A program made the translations under genes and the position numbers. The notes below the pieces were generated by a model, which ran no database searches, was not told the DNA's origin, and saw only the letters and a program-made list of their open reading frames with translations. This document shows, one piece after another, positions 35,935 to 44,500 of a stretch of DNA of 64,000 bases (within the stretch, counting starts at the first letter, position 1; every line of letters begins with the position of its first letter). This DNA is from DTWD01 sp963662965 (GTDB lineage: Bacteria; Acidobacteriota; Vicinamibacteria; Vicinamibacterales; UBA8438). The stretch covers positions 3,906,001 to 3,970,000 of the forward strand of contig OY759970.1 in the NCBI GenBank assembly GCA_963662965.1, read 5' to 3'.

Positions 35935-35950
35935 CCACGGCCGACCGTGG
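35935..35950. other. Hairpin after the 34881 gene
   Basis: CCACGG (35935-35940) and CCGTGG (35945-35950) flank CCGA; an outer CACCCAC/GTGGGTG pair (35932-35938, 35954-35960) offers an alternative fold. There is no T-tract, so this is a weak terminator candidate. Confidence 0.35.
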
Positions 35951-36024
35951 TCTGTGGGTGAGTCGTGTCCTTTCCCTGCCGCGTTCCGCGAGGGTGCTAC
36001 CCGTAGCGTCGTGAGGACTCATCG

Positions 36025-36290
36025 ATGAAGGTTTGTGTGGTCGGGGCGCGGGCGATTGGCGGCTATATAGCCGTGCGGATCGCCGAGGTCCGAGGTGGGA
36101 CATGACGTCTCGGTCATCGCGCGTCGGCTGCATCTGGCGGCTATTCGCGCCAAAGGGATGAAGCTGATCGAGGACGAACCGGAGTTGGTGGCGAGCACCC
36201 TGACGGCGACCGACCGGATTCGGGATCTCGGACCGCAGGATGTCGTCCTCCTCGCGCTCATGGCACATCAGATCGAGGCGGTGGTCAGTG
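36025..36290 (+). pseudogene. Fragment of 2-dehydropantoate 2-reductase (panE/apbA-like)
   Basis: MKVCVVGARAIGGYIAVRIAE (frame 1 from ATG 36025) is an ApbA-type Rossmann start. After a shift near 36090 the next frame reads GHDVSVIARRLHLAAIRAKG, MKLIEDEPELVASTL and ATDRIRDLGPQDVVLLALMAHQIEAV, again typical of the family. The fingerprint GAGAIGG is GARAIGG here. The gene ends abruptly about 36290, where unrelated sequence and the IS110 fragment follow. Roughly 90 of about 300 residues remain. Confidence 0.75.
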
Positions 36291-36360
36291 GTTCCACACC
36301 AGAGGCCGGATATCTTGCTGCACCCAATCTGGTGGCTGTTCCGCCGTCGCTCACTTGACC

Positions 36361-36374
36361 CCGGGAGGAGTCCA
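36361..36374 (+). repeat. 14-bp direct repeat, left copy
   Basis: CCGGGAGGAGTCCA occurs here and again at 36718-36731. The two copies bracket the IS110-type transposase fragment. Confidence 0.6.
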
Positions 36375-36404
36375 TATATTTCTGGAGGGGGATGTGCGCG
36401 ACCG

Positions 36405-36651
36405 GCGTCGGTCGGGGCATACTGCGCCGGCAGCAGCGACACCTGATGCCCGCAGCGGCGCGCGACCCGTCCCCAGTGATGCGCCATGCCACACGCGTCC
36501 ATGACGACGTGACTGGCCGCCTGCGTGCGGCAGAACCGTTCGAACTGGCGGCGCGTGAAGCGATGATGAGCCTGGAGGCACCCCGCCGGTCGGCGACAGC
36601 GACTTCGAAGACACTCTTTGCGAGATCAACCGCGACGGTCGTAGGACGCAT
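36405..36651 (-). mobile_element. IS110-family transposase N-terminal remnant
   Basis: From 36651 on the minus strand, MRPTTVAVDLAKSVFEVAVADR matches the DEDD-type start of IS110 transposases. After a one-base shift near 36590, a second frame gives RQFERFCRTQAASHVVMDAC and GMAHHWGRVARRCGHQVSLLPAQYA, the next conserved block. The family continues with a Tyr-Val-Arg/Lys-x-Asp region, which is absent. The catalytic domain and Ser-containing C-terminus are missing. It is dead and cannot move itself. Confidence 0.8.
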
Positions 36652-36717
36652 GATGGTCTCCTCTCCGGTTTGTGGTTTCCGGTCCGCTTGCCACGGCCAT
36701 GATGCCGCAACAAAGGA

Positions 36718-36731
36718 CCGGGAGGAGTCCA
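36718..36731 (+). repeat. 14-bp direct repeat, right copy
   Basis: Second copy of CCGGGAGGAGTCCA, 343 bp from the start of the IS110-bearing segment. Confidence 0.6.
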
Positions 36732-36842
36732 GTCCATGACCGGCTCGCCTCGAGGAGCATCCGGCACTCGGAGTAACGGGAGGCGTCGTCTCGCCAAAGG
36801 CAGACGGTTTCTTCCAGGATATGCCCGACCGGCGCCGAGGAT

Positions 36843-36921
36843 TCAGCGACCGCGACGGGGTCCGGGGCGGTAAGCCCCGGTTGAGAGAAGCCGCCGGCGG
36901 GGTGCGCCGTGCGCGCCCTGT
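36843..36921. repeat. Dispersed hairpin element, rearranged copy E
   Basis: The left part (36843-36884) matches the first half of the element in minus orientation (CGGGGCTTACCGCCCC, GACCCCGTCGCGGTC). The right part (36890-36921) matches its last third in plus orientation (GGCGGGGTGCGCCGTGCGCGCCC). The two halves are therefore inverted with respect to each other. It lies between the IS110 remnant and the aldose epimerase gene. Confidence 0.65.
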
Positions 36922-36922
36922 C

Positions 36923-37831
36923 TTACAGGTGCTCTGGGGTAAACATGACGTCGCCGACGGCGGTGTCGTTCGGGTCGATCACGATCAGGCCGGTGTCGTC
37001 GCGGCCGTCGTCGGCGAGATTGAACCCGTCGATACAATTGGTTACCGGCTCCACACAGAAGAAGTCGCGCCCGGGCGGCGTGTAGACGACCAAGCAGCTG
37101 TAGACCGGCTCGGCGTCGATGCGGAGGCGGGCGTTCCACTCCGGCCAGTCGACGACCGCGTGGCCCCCGAACTGAACGAAGTTGTTGTCGAGCGGTATGG
37201 CGTCGGGGTTGAGACCGTTGCCGTCGAGCGCCAACTGTGGCGGCGGCGACACGAGCGCGTCCGGCATCGAGTCGGCGTCGGCGCGCCACATCGAGCCGAC
37301 GTCGGCGCGCACCGTGGCGCGCGATGTTCTGACGAAGTACGGGTGCAAGCCAAAGCCGACCGGCATCGCCTCCGATGACTCGTTGGTGACGGCGAAGCGA
37401 ACCGCGAGACGCTCGGGCGTCAGCGTGAATGTCTGCTCCGCTCGATAGGACCACGGCCACCGATCGGCGGGATGCCGATACGCGAGCGTGAGGCTGGCGT
37501 GGGACCGGTTGACGACGTCCCACGCCCGCCGCCACGCATGTCCATGAATCGCGTGCGGCTCGGGCTGAAAGTTCTGCTCGAGCCGGACGACGCGGCCACG
37601 GAAGCGGAACCTCGCGTCACGGATACGATTGGAAAACGGCACCAGCGGAAAGCTCGCGGTGTTTCCCGCCGACCGATTCAGCAGCGCCTCCTCGGAGGCG
37701 GGGCGCATCCACTCGAACGTGCGGCCGGCGCGTGCGGATGTGTATCGAGTGATCGATCCGCCCACGGCGGGTGCCACGGAGAGGCGCACCGTGTCGGCAC
37801 GCAGCGTAATGATCTCGGGCAACCCTTGCAT
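36923..37831 (-). CDS. Aldose 1-epimerase family protein
   Basis: The ATG at 37831 (MQGLPEIITL) gives 302 residues; the longer open frame to 38053 overlaps the dcp gene and is rejected. The galactose-mutarotase fold is supported by FPLVPFSNRIRDARFRFRGR, HAIHGHAWRRAWDV (catalytic His region), GFGLHPYFVR (second His) and FFCVEPVTNCIDGFN (catalytic Glu). It interconverts anomers of aldoses. It is divergent from the peptidase gene and follows repeat E. The exact sugar is unknown. Confidence 0.87.
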   Translation of the reverse strand: MQGLPEIITLRADTVRLSVAPAVGGSITRYTSARAGRTFEWMRPASEEALLNRSAGNTASFPLVPFSNRIRDARFRFRGRVVRLEQNFQPEPHAIHGHAWRRAWDVVNRSHASLTLAYRHPADRWPWSYRAEQTFTLTPERLAVRFAVTNESSEAMPVGFGLHPYFVRTSRATVRADVGSMWRADADSMPDALVSPPPQLALDGNGLNPDAIPLDNNFVQFGGHAVVDWPEWNARLRIDAEPVYSCLVVYTPPGRDFFCVEPVTNCIDGFNLADDGRDDTGLIVIDPNDTAVGDVMFTPEHL

Positions 37832-37943
37832 GATGACGGCCTCATCGTATGCTGACCGAGCCGGTCGGAGTGAGGCCACGGTAAAAAACTGGTACCTTCG
37901 AGGGTGGACGCCGTGGTCTCGGACGCAGTCACGAGGTGGACGC

Positions 37944-40088
37944 ATGAACACAAACGCGAAGCTGATGGGCGCGCTGGTCGTGGCTCTGGGTGTCGGTTGC
38001 TCGTCGGGTGGTGACGACGCGTCGGAGGAGGTGGCCGCGATGAGCGACGACAATCCGTTCTACACCGAGAGCACGTTGCCGTATCAGCTGCCACCGTTCG
38101 AGCAGATCGACGAGTCGCACTTCCTCCCGGCGTTCGAGCGCGGCATGGCGGAGCAGCTCGAGGAAGTCGGCGCGATTGCGAGTCAATCCGATCCGCCGAC
38201 GTTCGAGAACACGTTCGTGCCGCTGGAGCGCTCGGGCGTGCTGTTGAATCGCGTCGCAGCGACGTTCTTCAACCTCTCTGGCGCCGACACGAACGACGCG
38301 CTTGACGAGATCCGGAGCGAGGTCGCGCCGAAGCTGGCGGCGCATACCGATCAGATCTTGCTGAACGGCGCGCTGTTTGACCGGGTGCGGACGCTGCGCG
38401 AGGCACGCGACACTCTAGGGCTCGACGATGAGGCGCGCCGTCTCATTGAACGCCATTACATCGACTTTGTTCGCGCCGGGGCGTTGCTGTCTGAAGACGC
38501 CCAAGAGCGGATGCAAGAGATCAACGCCGAGCTGGCGACGCTGCAGACGACTTTCGGCCAGAACGTGCTCGACGAGGTGAACGCGTCGGCGGTCGTGGTC
38601 GAGAGCAAGGACGAGCTGGCGGGGCTGCCGGACGGGCAGATCGCCGCCGCCGCGGAAGCGGCCACGTCACGCGACCTCGACGGCAAGTATGTGGTCGCCC
38701 TGCTGAATACGAGCGGCCAGCCGCCGCTGGCGGCGCTCGAGAATCGCAAGCTGCGCGAGCGGATCATGCGCGAGTCGCTGGTGCGGGGCAGCCAGGGCGG
38801 GGAATACGACAACCGCGAGGTCATCACGCGGATGGCGCGGCTGCGGGCCGAGCGGGCCGCCATGCTCGGTTATCCGAATCACGCGGCGTACATTCTCGAG
38901 GAGCAGACGGCGCAAACCGTCTCCGCGGTCAATGAGCGGCTCGCCAGTCTGGTCCCCCTGGCGGTCGCCAACGCGGAGCGTGAAGCGAAGGATTTGCAGG
39001 CGATGGCGAACGCCGACGGGGCTGACCTCGAGCTCGCGGCATGGGATTGGTCGTTCTATACCGAAAAGGTGCGCGCCGACCGCTACGACTTCGATGCCTC
39101 CGAGCTCCGGCCGTACTTCGAGATCGACAACGTGATCGACAACGGTGTCTTCTACGCGGCGCATCAGCTGTACGGCGTGACGTTCGAGGCGCGCCCAGAC
39201 CTGGCGGGCTATCACCCCGACGTGCGGGTGTGGGAGGTGTTCGACGCCGACGGCACCCCGCTCGGACTGTTTCTCGGCGACTACTACGCCCGCCCGTCGA
39301 AACGGGGCGGTGCCTGGATGAGCGCCTATGTCACCCAGTCGCATCTGCTCGACACGCGGCCGGTGCTCGCGAACCATCTGAACATCACGAAGCCGGTCGA
39401 GGGCGAACCGACCCTCCTGACGTTCGATGAGGTGGAGACGATGTTCCACGAGTTCGGGCATGCCCTCCACGGCTTCTTCTCCAACGTCGAGTATCCGTAC
39501 TTCGCCGGGACGGCGGTGCCGCGGGACTTCGTCGAGTATCCGTCGCAGGTCAACGAGATGTGGGCCATCTGGCCCGAGGTGTTGACGAATTACGCTGTGC
39601 ATCACGAGAGTGGTGAGCCGATGCCGCAGGAGCTGCTCGACAAGGTGTTGGCGACGGAGACGTTCAACCAGGGATTCGCGACCACGGAGTACCTCGCCGC
39701 GTCACTCCTCGACCAGGCGTGGCATCAGCTGACGGCCGACGAAGTGCCGGCATCGGACGGCGTGGCCGCGTTCGAGGCGGCGGCGTTGGAGCAGGCGGGG
39801 GTCGCGGTGGATGCCGTGCCGCCGCGATACCGCAGTACCTATTTCTCCCACATTTGGAGTAGCGGGTACTCGGCCGGCTATTACTCCTACATCTGGGCCG
39901 AAGTGCTCGATGCCGATTCGGTCGAATGGTTCAAGGAGAATGGCGGCCTGCGCCGCGAGAACGGTGACCACTTCCGGCGCACGCTGCTCTCCAAGGGGGG
40001 GAGTGTCGACGCCATGGATCTCTTCCGAACGTTCCGGGGCGCGGAGCCGGATGTCCGTCCGCTCCTCGTGCGTCGCGGGTTGGAGTAG
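37944..40088 (+). CDS. dcp: M3-family peptidyl-dipeptidase, lipoprotein form
   Basis: The ATG at 37944 gives 714 residues with a lipoprotein signal (KLMGALVVALGVGCSSG, Cys19). The M3 zinc site HEFGH is at 502-506, inside TMFHEFGHALHGFFSNVEYPYFAGT. The downstream Glu and substrate motifs follow in FVEYPSQVNEMW, and HIWSSGYSAGYYSYIWAEVLD matches the Dcp C-terminus. It removes dipeptides from peptide C-termini. E. coli Dcp is 681 residues and largely cytoplasmic; this one appears membrane-anchored. GAGGTGGA precedes the start. Confidence 0.93.
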   Translation: MNTNAKLMGALVVALGVGCSSGGDDASEEVAAMSDDNPFYTESTLPYQLPPFEQIDESHFLPAFERGMAEQLEEVGAIASQSDPPTFENTFVPLERSGVLLNRVAATFFNLSGADTNDALDEIRSEVAPKLAAHTDQILLNGALFDRVRTLREARDTLGLDDEARRLIERHYIDFVRAGALLSEDAQERMQEINAELATLQTTFGQNVLDEVNASAVVVESKDELAGLPDGQIAAAAEAATSRDLDGKYVVALLNTSGQPPLAALENRKLRERIMRESLVRGSQGGEYDNREVITRMARLRAERAAMLGYPNHAAYILEEQTAQTVSAVNERLASLVPLAVANAEREAKDLQAMANADGADLELAAWDWSFYTEKVRADRYDFDASELRPYFEIDNVIDNGVFYAAHQLYGVTFEARPDLAGYHPDVRVWEVFDADGTPLGLFLGDYYARPSKRGGAWMSAYVTQSHLLDTRPVLANHLNITKPVEGEPTLLTFDEVETMFHEFGHALHGFFSNVEYPYFAGTAVPRDFVEYPSQVNEMWAIWPEVLTNYAVHHESGEPMPQELLDKVLATETFNQGFATTEYLAASLLDQAWHQLTADEVPASDGVAAFEAAALEQAGVAVDAVPPRYRSTYFSHIWSSGYSAGYYSYIWAEVLDADSVEWFKENGGLRRENGDHFRRTLLSKGGSVDAMDLFRTFRGAEPDVRPLLVRRGLE

Positions 40089-40108
40089 GAAGCGCCCGAG
40101 TCTCGTGG

Positions 40109-40543
40109 CTACGCACGAGGGCGATATTCGCTCAGCATGAGCTGCACGCGCGCGGTGAGTCGCGCCCGCAGCTCGTCGCGGACGTCGACTCGCGGGCACG
40201 TCTCGGCGGCGTACGCCAGCCAATTCTCCACGTAGTCGTGCAGCCAGACGGCGTACTCGCGGCACGCGTCGTCGTCCTTCACCACCGAGAGGCCCCGGCG
40301 GACCCACGTGTCGAAGCGGGCGACCGCCAGCTCGAGCATCTGTGATCGGTAGCGGTCCGAATCGGTGGTGACCGTGGCGGTGCGGCTCAGTTGGTGGTCG
40401 TGACGGTCCAAGGCGCAGCGGGCGACGGTGGTCGCGTCCTCCCACAGACGGTGCCGTGGGTCGTCCGGCCCGAACGGGTTGCCGCCTTCCACCGGGTCGC
40501 GGTGCGACCATCGCGGGCGAGCCGTGCGCGCCCTGAGCATCAT
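40109..40543 (-). CDS. Conserved hypothetical cytoplasmic protein
   Basis: The ATG at 40543 (MMLRARTARP) gives 144 residues; the frame extends to 40642 but that part overlaps the divergent start of the DUF1592 gene. The protein has no signal or membrane segment. It reads HRLWEDATTVARCALDRHDH and YAVWLHDYVENWLAYAAETCP with mixed charged helices. No function is recognised. Its 3' end converges with dcp. A hairpin CTCGTG/CACGAG (40102-40119) overlaps its last codons. Confidence 0.6.
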   Translation of the reverse strand: MMLRARTARPRWSHRDPVEGGNPFGPDDPRHRLWEDATTVARCALDRHDHQLSRTATVTTDSDRYRSQMLELAVARFDTWVRRGLSVVKDDDACREYAVWLHDYVENWLAYAAETCPRVDVRDELRARLTARVQLMLSEYRPRA

Positions 40544-40631
40544 TATCGCCCCGCGATTGTACGAGTACAATGCGCTGCCCGTCGTCGGTTCACACAGCCC
40601 TACGTTGACACGTTCAGGCACGCGCGGGAAA

Positions 40632-43148
40632 ATGGCCGTCATGAGAAGTGTGTTGGCCGTCGTGCTGGCCGCGCTGGCGCTCGTCCTCGTTTTCGCCGCC
40701 GCCGACCGCGTGACCGCGTCCGGGCTGCCGCCGGCTCAAGCGCGAGCTGAAGGTCAGCTCGAGCCGGACGCCCTCCTCGATCGCTACTGCACGACGTGTC
40801 ACAACGAGCGGATGGCCGAGCAGGGGACGGTCCCCTTTGGTTTTGAGGAAGTCGAAGTCGAAGCTGGGGGCGGACTCGACGGGGCGAGTATCGGCGCGCA
40901 CGCCGAGCTCTGGGAAAAGGTCGTCCGTAAACTGCGGCTCGGCATGATGCCGCCGGTCGGTCGTCCGCGGCCTGACGCGGAGACCGCGAATCGGTTCGTG
41001 ACCTGGCTCGAGACCGAGCTCGACCGCGCGTCGGCCGCTCGTCCGCAGCCTGGACGATCGGTGGTTCGTAGGCTGACCATCGCCGAGTACATCAACGCGG
41101 TCGAGAGCTTGATCGACCTCGAGCTCGATGAGCAGACGCTGCTCTTTCCGGCCGATGACGTCGATCAGCACGGCTTCGACACGAACGGCGAGGTGCTCTC
41201 GGTCTCGCCGGCGCTCTTCGACCGCTACCTCGCCGCCGCGAATCGCGTGAGTCGCCTCGCCGTCGGCGATCCGACCATCGGGCCGGGGTTCGCGGCCGTG
41301 ACCTACGGGACCCATCGACTGCTGTATCAGGACGACCGGATGAGCGATGACCTGCCGTTTGGGTCCCGCGGCGGCCTGGCCATTCGCCACTACTTTCCGC
41401 TCGACGGCGACTACGAGCTGACGATCCGACTTCGACGGATGATCTACGACTACATCGTCGGAATGGGTCGCACGCAGCAGATCGAAGTCCGTGTCGACGG
41501 CGAGCTGGTCGAGCGGTTCGAGGTGGGCGATGCCGATCGCTTGGGCTATCCGTCCGCCTACAGCTTCTTCGGGACCATTCGCGGCGATCCCGAGTGGGAG
41601 GATTACGTCTCCAATGAGGCCGATGCCGGCTTGGTCGTGCGCTTTCCCGCTCGCGCCGGGATGCATGTCGTCGGCGTGTCGTTCGTCGACGCGCCGACGG
41701 AGCCGACCGGGATCCTCGAGCGCCGGCTGGCAGGCTTCTCGTTGAGCGGGCTCGGGTTCTACCACGGGAACGCGGCGGTCGACCGCGTCGAAATCGCCGG
41801 ACCGTATGACGCCACGGGTCCCGGTGACACCCCGGCTCGTCGCGCGCTGTTCAGCTGCCGGCCGACCGGGTCTGAGGACGCCGATGCCGACGACGACAGC
41901 GCCGCCTGTGCGCGTGAGACGCTCACCGGGCTGGCCCGACGCGCGTATCGCCGACCGGTGACCGATGGCGACGTCGATACCCTGATGCGTTTTTATGATG
42001 CGGGCCGGGCCGACGGCGGCTTCGAGCGAGGCATTCAGAAGGCACTCGAGCGGCTGCTCGTCGCACCCGAGTTCCTCTTTCGAGTCGAGCGCGACCCGGT
42101 CGACATCGCGGCCGGCTCGGCCTACACCCTGACCGACCTCGAGCTCGCGTCTCGGCTGTCGCTCTTCCTCTGGAGCAGCATTCCGGATGACGAGCTGCTG
42201 ACCCTTGCCGAAGCCGACCAGCTGAGCGATCCCGCCACGCTCGAACGGCAGGTCCGGCGGATGCTCGACGACCCGCGCGCGCGCGCCTTGGTCGACAACT
42301 TTGCCAGTCAGTGGCTCCAGCTGCGGCGGATTCGCGGCGTGACGCCAGACGCCGACATCTTTTACGAGTTCGACGAAAACCTCCGCGCCGACATGGAGCG
42401 GGAGACGACGCTGTTTCTCGAGCACCAGCTGCGCGCCGATCGGAGTCTGCTCGAGCTGCTGACCGCCGACTACACCTTCGTCAACGAGCGGCTGGCGCGG
42501 CACTACGGCATCTCGAATGTCTACGGCGAGCGGTTCCGCCGCGTGGCTCTCGACGGCGGGGAGCGGGCCGGGCTCCTCGGCCACGCGAGCCTGCTGACGC
42601 TGACCGCCTATCCGACGCGGACGTCGCCGGTGCTGCGTGGCAAGTGGCTGCTGGACAACGTGCTTGGCGCGCCGCCGCCACCGCCCCCGGACGATGTGCC
42701 GCCGCTCGAAGAGAACCACGGCGGCCGCGAGGTGCTCTCGATACGGGAGCGGATGGAGCGGCATCGGGCGAATCCCGCGTGCGCCGTCTGTCATCGGGTC
42801 ATGGATCCACCCGGCTTTGCGCTCGAGCACTACGATGCGATCGGGCGGTGGCGTGACCGGAGCGAGGACGGGGCGCAGGTCGATGCGTCCGGGACGCTCG
42901 CCGACGGCACAGCGGTGGATGGACCGCTGACGATGCGCGAAGCGCTGCTCGCTCACGACGTCAGTTTCGTGCGAACGGTGACCGAAAAGCTGCTCGCGTA
43001 TGCCATCGGTCGAGATATCAAATACTACGACCAGCCGGCCATTCGCCGGGTCGCCACCGCGGCGGCATCCGACGAGTATCGCTGGTCATCCGTTATCATT
43101 GGGATCGTCAAGAGTGCGCCGTTCCAGATGAGGAGTGCCGAGTCATGA
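40632..43148 (+). CDS. Secreted DUF1592/DUF1588/DUF1587-type cytochrome (Planctomycete-cytochrome-like)
   Basis: The 838-residue precursor has a signal segment (MRSVLAVVLAALALVLVFAAA). The haem site CTTCH (53-57) opens a cytochrome c-like domain. DUF1587 (RRLTIAEYINAVESLIDLEL, FPADDVDQHGFDTNGEVL), DUF1595, DUF1592 and DUF1588 (PEFLFRVERDP, RTSPVLRGKWLLDNVLGAPPPPPPDDVP) follow. A second haem site CAVCH (717-721) sits before DUF1585 (FVRTVTEKLLAYAIGRDIKYYD). The function of this family is unknown; its gene is almost always next to a DUF1552 gene, as here (ATGA overlap). Start is ATG 40632 or 40641. Confidence 0.9.
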   Translation: MAVMRSVLAVVLAALALVLVFAAADRVTASGLPPAQARAEGQLEPDALLDRYCTTCHNERMAEQGTVPFGFEEVEVEAGGGLDGASIGAHAELWEKVVRKLRLGMMPPVGRPRPDAETANRFVTWLETELDRASAARPQPGRSVVRRLTIAEYINAVESLIDLELDEQTLLFPADDVDQHGFDTNGEVLSVSPALFDRYLAAANRVSRLAVGDPTIGPGFAAVTYGTHRLLYQDDRMSDDLPFGSRGGLAIRHYFPLDGDYELTIRLRRMIYDYIVGMGRTQQIEVRVDGELVERFEVGDADRLGYPSAYSFFGTIRGDPEWEDYVSNEADAGLVVRFPARAGMHVVGVSFVDAPTEPTGILERRLAGFSLSGLGFYHGNAAVDRVEIAGPYDATGPGDTPARRALFSCRPTGSEDADADDDSAACARETLTGLARRAYRRPVTDGDVDTLMRFYDAGRADGGFERGIQKALERLLVAPEFLFRVERDPVDIAAGSAYTLTDLELASRLSLFLWSSIPDDELLTLAEADQLSDPATLERQVRRMLDDPRARALVDNFASQWLQLRRIRGVTPDADIFYEFDENLRADMERETTLFLEHQLRADRSLLELLTADYTFVNERLARHYGISNVYGERFRRVALDGGERAGLLGHASLLTLTAYPTRTSPVLRGKWLLDNVLGAPPPPPPDDVPPLEENHGGREVLSIRERMERHRANPACAVCHRVMDPPGFALEHYDAIGRWRDRSEDGAQVDASGTLADGTAVDGPLTMREALLAHDVSFVRTVTEKLLAYAIGRDIKYYDQPAIRRVATAAASDEYRWSSVIIGIVKSAPFQMRSAES

Positions 43149-44500
43149 TCATTACCAAGAACGCGATCTCGCGCCGGACCGTGCTCCGTGGGATCGGAGC
43201 GACGCTCGGTCTGCCGCTGCTCGACGGCATGGTGCCGGCGCTGACGGCGCTCGCCCAGACGCCGGCCAGGGCCGCCATCCGCTTCGGCGCGGTCTACGTG
43301 CCAAACGGGATGGTGATGCAGAACTGGACGCCGGCGAGCGAGGGTGCCGCGTTCGAGCTGACGCCGACACTCCAGCCGCTGGCGCCGTATCGCGACCAGA
43401 TGCTGGTGCTCTCCGGTCTCAACAGCACCCCGCCGCCGGGGATACGGGGCGGCACCCACTCGCGCGCCTCGACGAAGTTCCTCACGGCCGAGCACCCCGG
43501 AGCCTGGAATCCAGACGCCATCTCGATAGACCAGATTGCGGCCAAGGCGCTGGGACGACAGACGCCGCTCGCGTCACTCGAGCTGGGGATGGAGGGGGCA
43601 AATTTCGCCGGCTCGTGCGACAGCGGCGGGTTCAGTTGCGCCTTCTCGTACACCATCTCGTGGGCCAGTGGCTCGACGCCGTTGCCGATGGAGCACAACC
43701 CGCGCGCGGTTTTCGAGCGCCTGTTCGGCGACAGCGATAGCACCGATCCCGCGGCCCGTCAGGCGCGTATGCGCGAGCAGCGAAGCATCCTCGACTCTCT
43801 GAGCGACGATGTCGCGCGTCTCGAGGCCAGTCTCGGCGCGAGCGACCGGCGGAAAGTCGGCGCGTACCTCGATGCCGTGCGTGACGTGGAGCGGCGGATC
43901 GAGATCGCCGAGCGGCGGGACGACAGCGACCTCCCACTGCTTGAGCGTCCGATGGGGGTGCCGGCCGATTTCGCCGACCATGCGGAGCTGATGTACGACC
44001 TGCAGCTGCTCGCCTACCAAACCGATCGCACGCGCGTTATCTCGTTCATGTGCGGGCACGAGCTGAGTGGTCGCACGTATCGGGAGATCGGCGTTCCCGA
44101 CGCGCACCACCCGCTCTCGCATCATCGCAACGTGCCGGAGGCGCTTGCGAAGCTGACGAAAATCAACACGTATCACACGACCCTGCTGGCCTCGTTCCTC
44201 GAAAAGCTGCGTGCGACGCCGGACGGCGACGGTTCGCTGCTCGACCATGTGATGATCATGTACGGCGCCGGCATGAGCGACAGCAACGCCCATTCGCCGT
44301 ACAACCTGCCGATTCTCCTGCTCGGCGGCGGGGCGGGGCAGGTCGCGGGCGGACGCCACCTCGTCTATCCCGAGCGGACGCCGCTCGCCAATCTGCACGT
44401 CTCGCTGCTCGACAAGATCGGAGTCGATGTCGACCGGATCGGCGACAGCACCGGCGCGCTTCCGATGCTGGGAAACGCGGAGCGGTTGTCGGGAGTCTAG
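43145..44500 (+). CDS. DUF1552 family protein with twin-arginine signal
   Basis: The 451-residue protein starts with a Tat motif SRRTVLRGIGATLGLPLL. The body matches DUF1552: RFGAVYVPNGMVMQNWTPAS, YRDQMLVLSGLN, FLTAEHPG, DRTRVISFMCGHELSGRTY and LDHVMIMYGAGMSDSNAHSPYNLPILLLGG. The fold is sulfatase/phosphatase-like (DUF1501 relatives), with metal ligands suggested by GAGMSDSNAH. It overlaps the DUF1592 gene by four bases and shares one base with the ankyrin gene start. The three probably form one operon. No biochemical role is established. Confidence 0.9.
   Translation: MIITKNAISRRTVLRGIGATLGLPLLDGMVPALTALAQTPARAAIRFGAVYVPNGMVMQNWTPASEGAAFELTPTLQPLAPYRDQMLVLSGLNSTPPPGIRGGTHSRASTKFLTAEHPGAWNPDAISIDQIAAKALGRQTPLASLELGMEGANFAGSCDSGGFSCAFSYTISWASGSTPLPMEHNPRAVFERLFGDSDSTDPAARQARMREQRSILDSLSDDVARLEASLGASDRRKVGAYLDAVRDVERRIEIAERRDDSDLPLLERPMGVPADFADHAELMYDLQLLAYQTDRTRVISFMCGHELSGRTYREIGVPDAHHPLSHHRNVPEALAKLTKINTYHTTLLASFLEKLRATPDGDGSLLDHVMIMYGAGMSDSNAHSPYNLPILLLGGGAGQVAGGRHLVYPERTPLANLHVSLLDKIGVDVDRIGDSTGALPMLGNAERLSGV

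Noticed and set aside
40614..42956. 780-codon open frame on the minus strand under the DUF1592 gene
   Set aside because: It is the antisense of a clear coding gene in GC-rich DNA, where stop codons are rare. No family-like motifs are seen in it.
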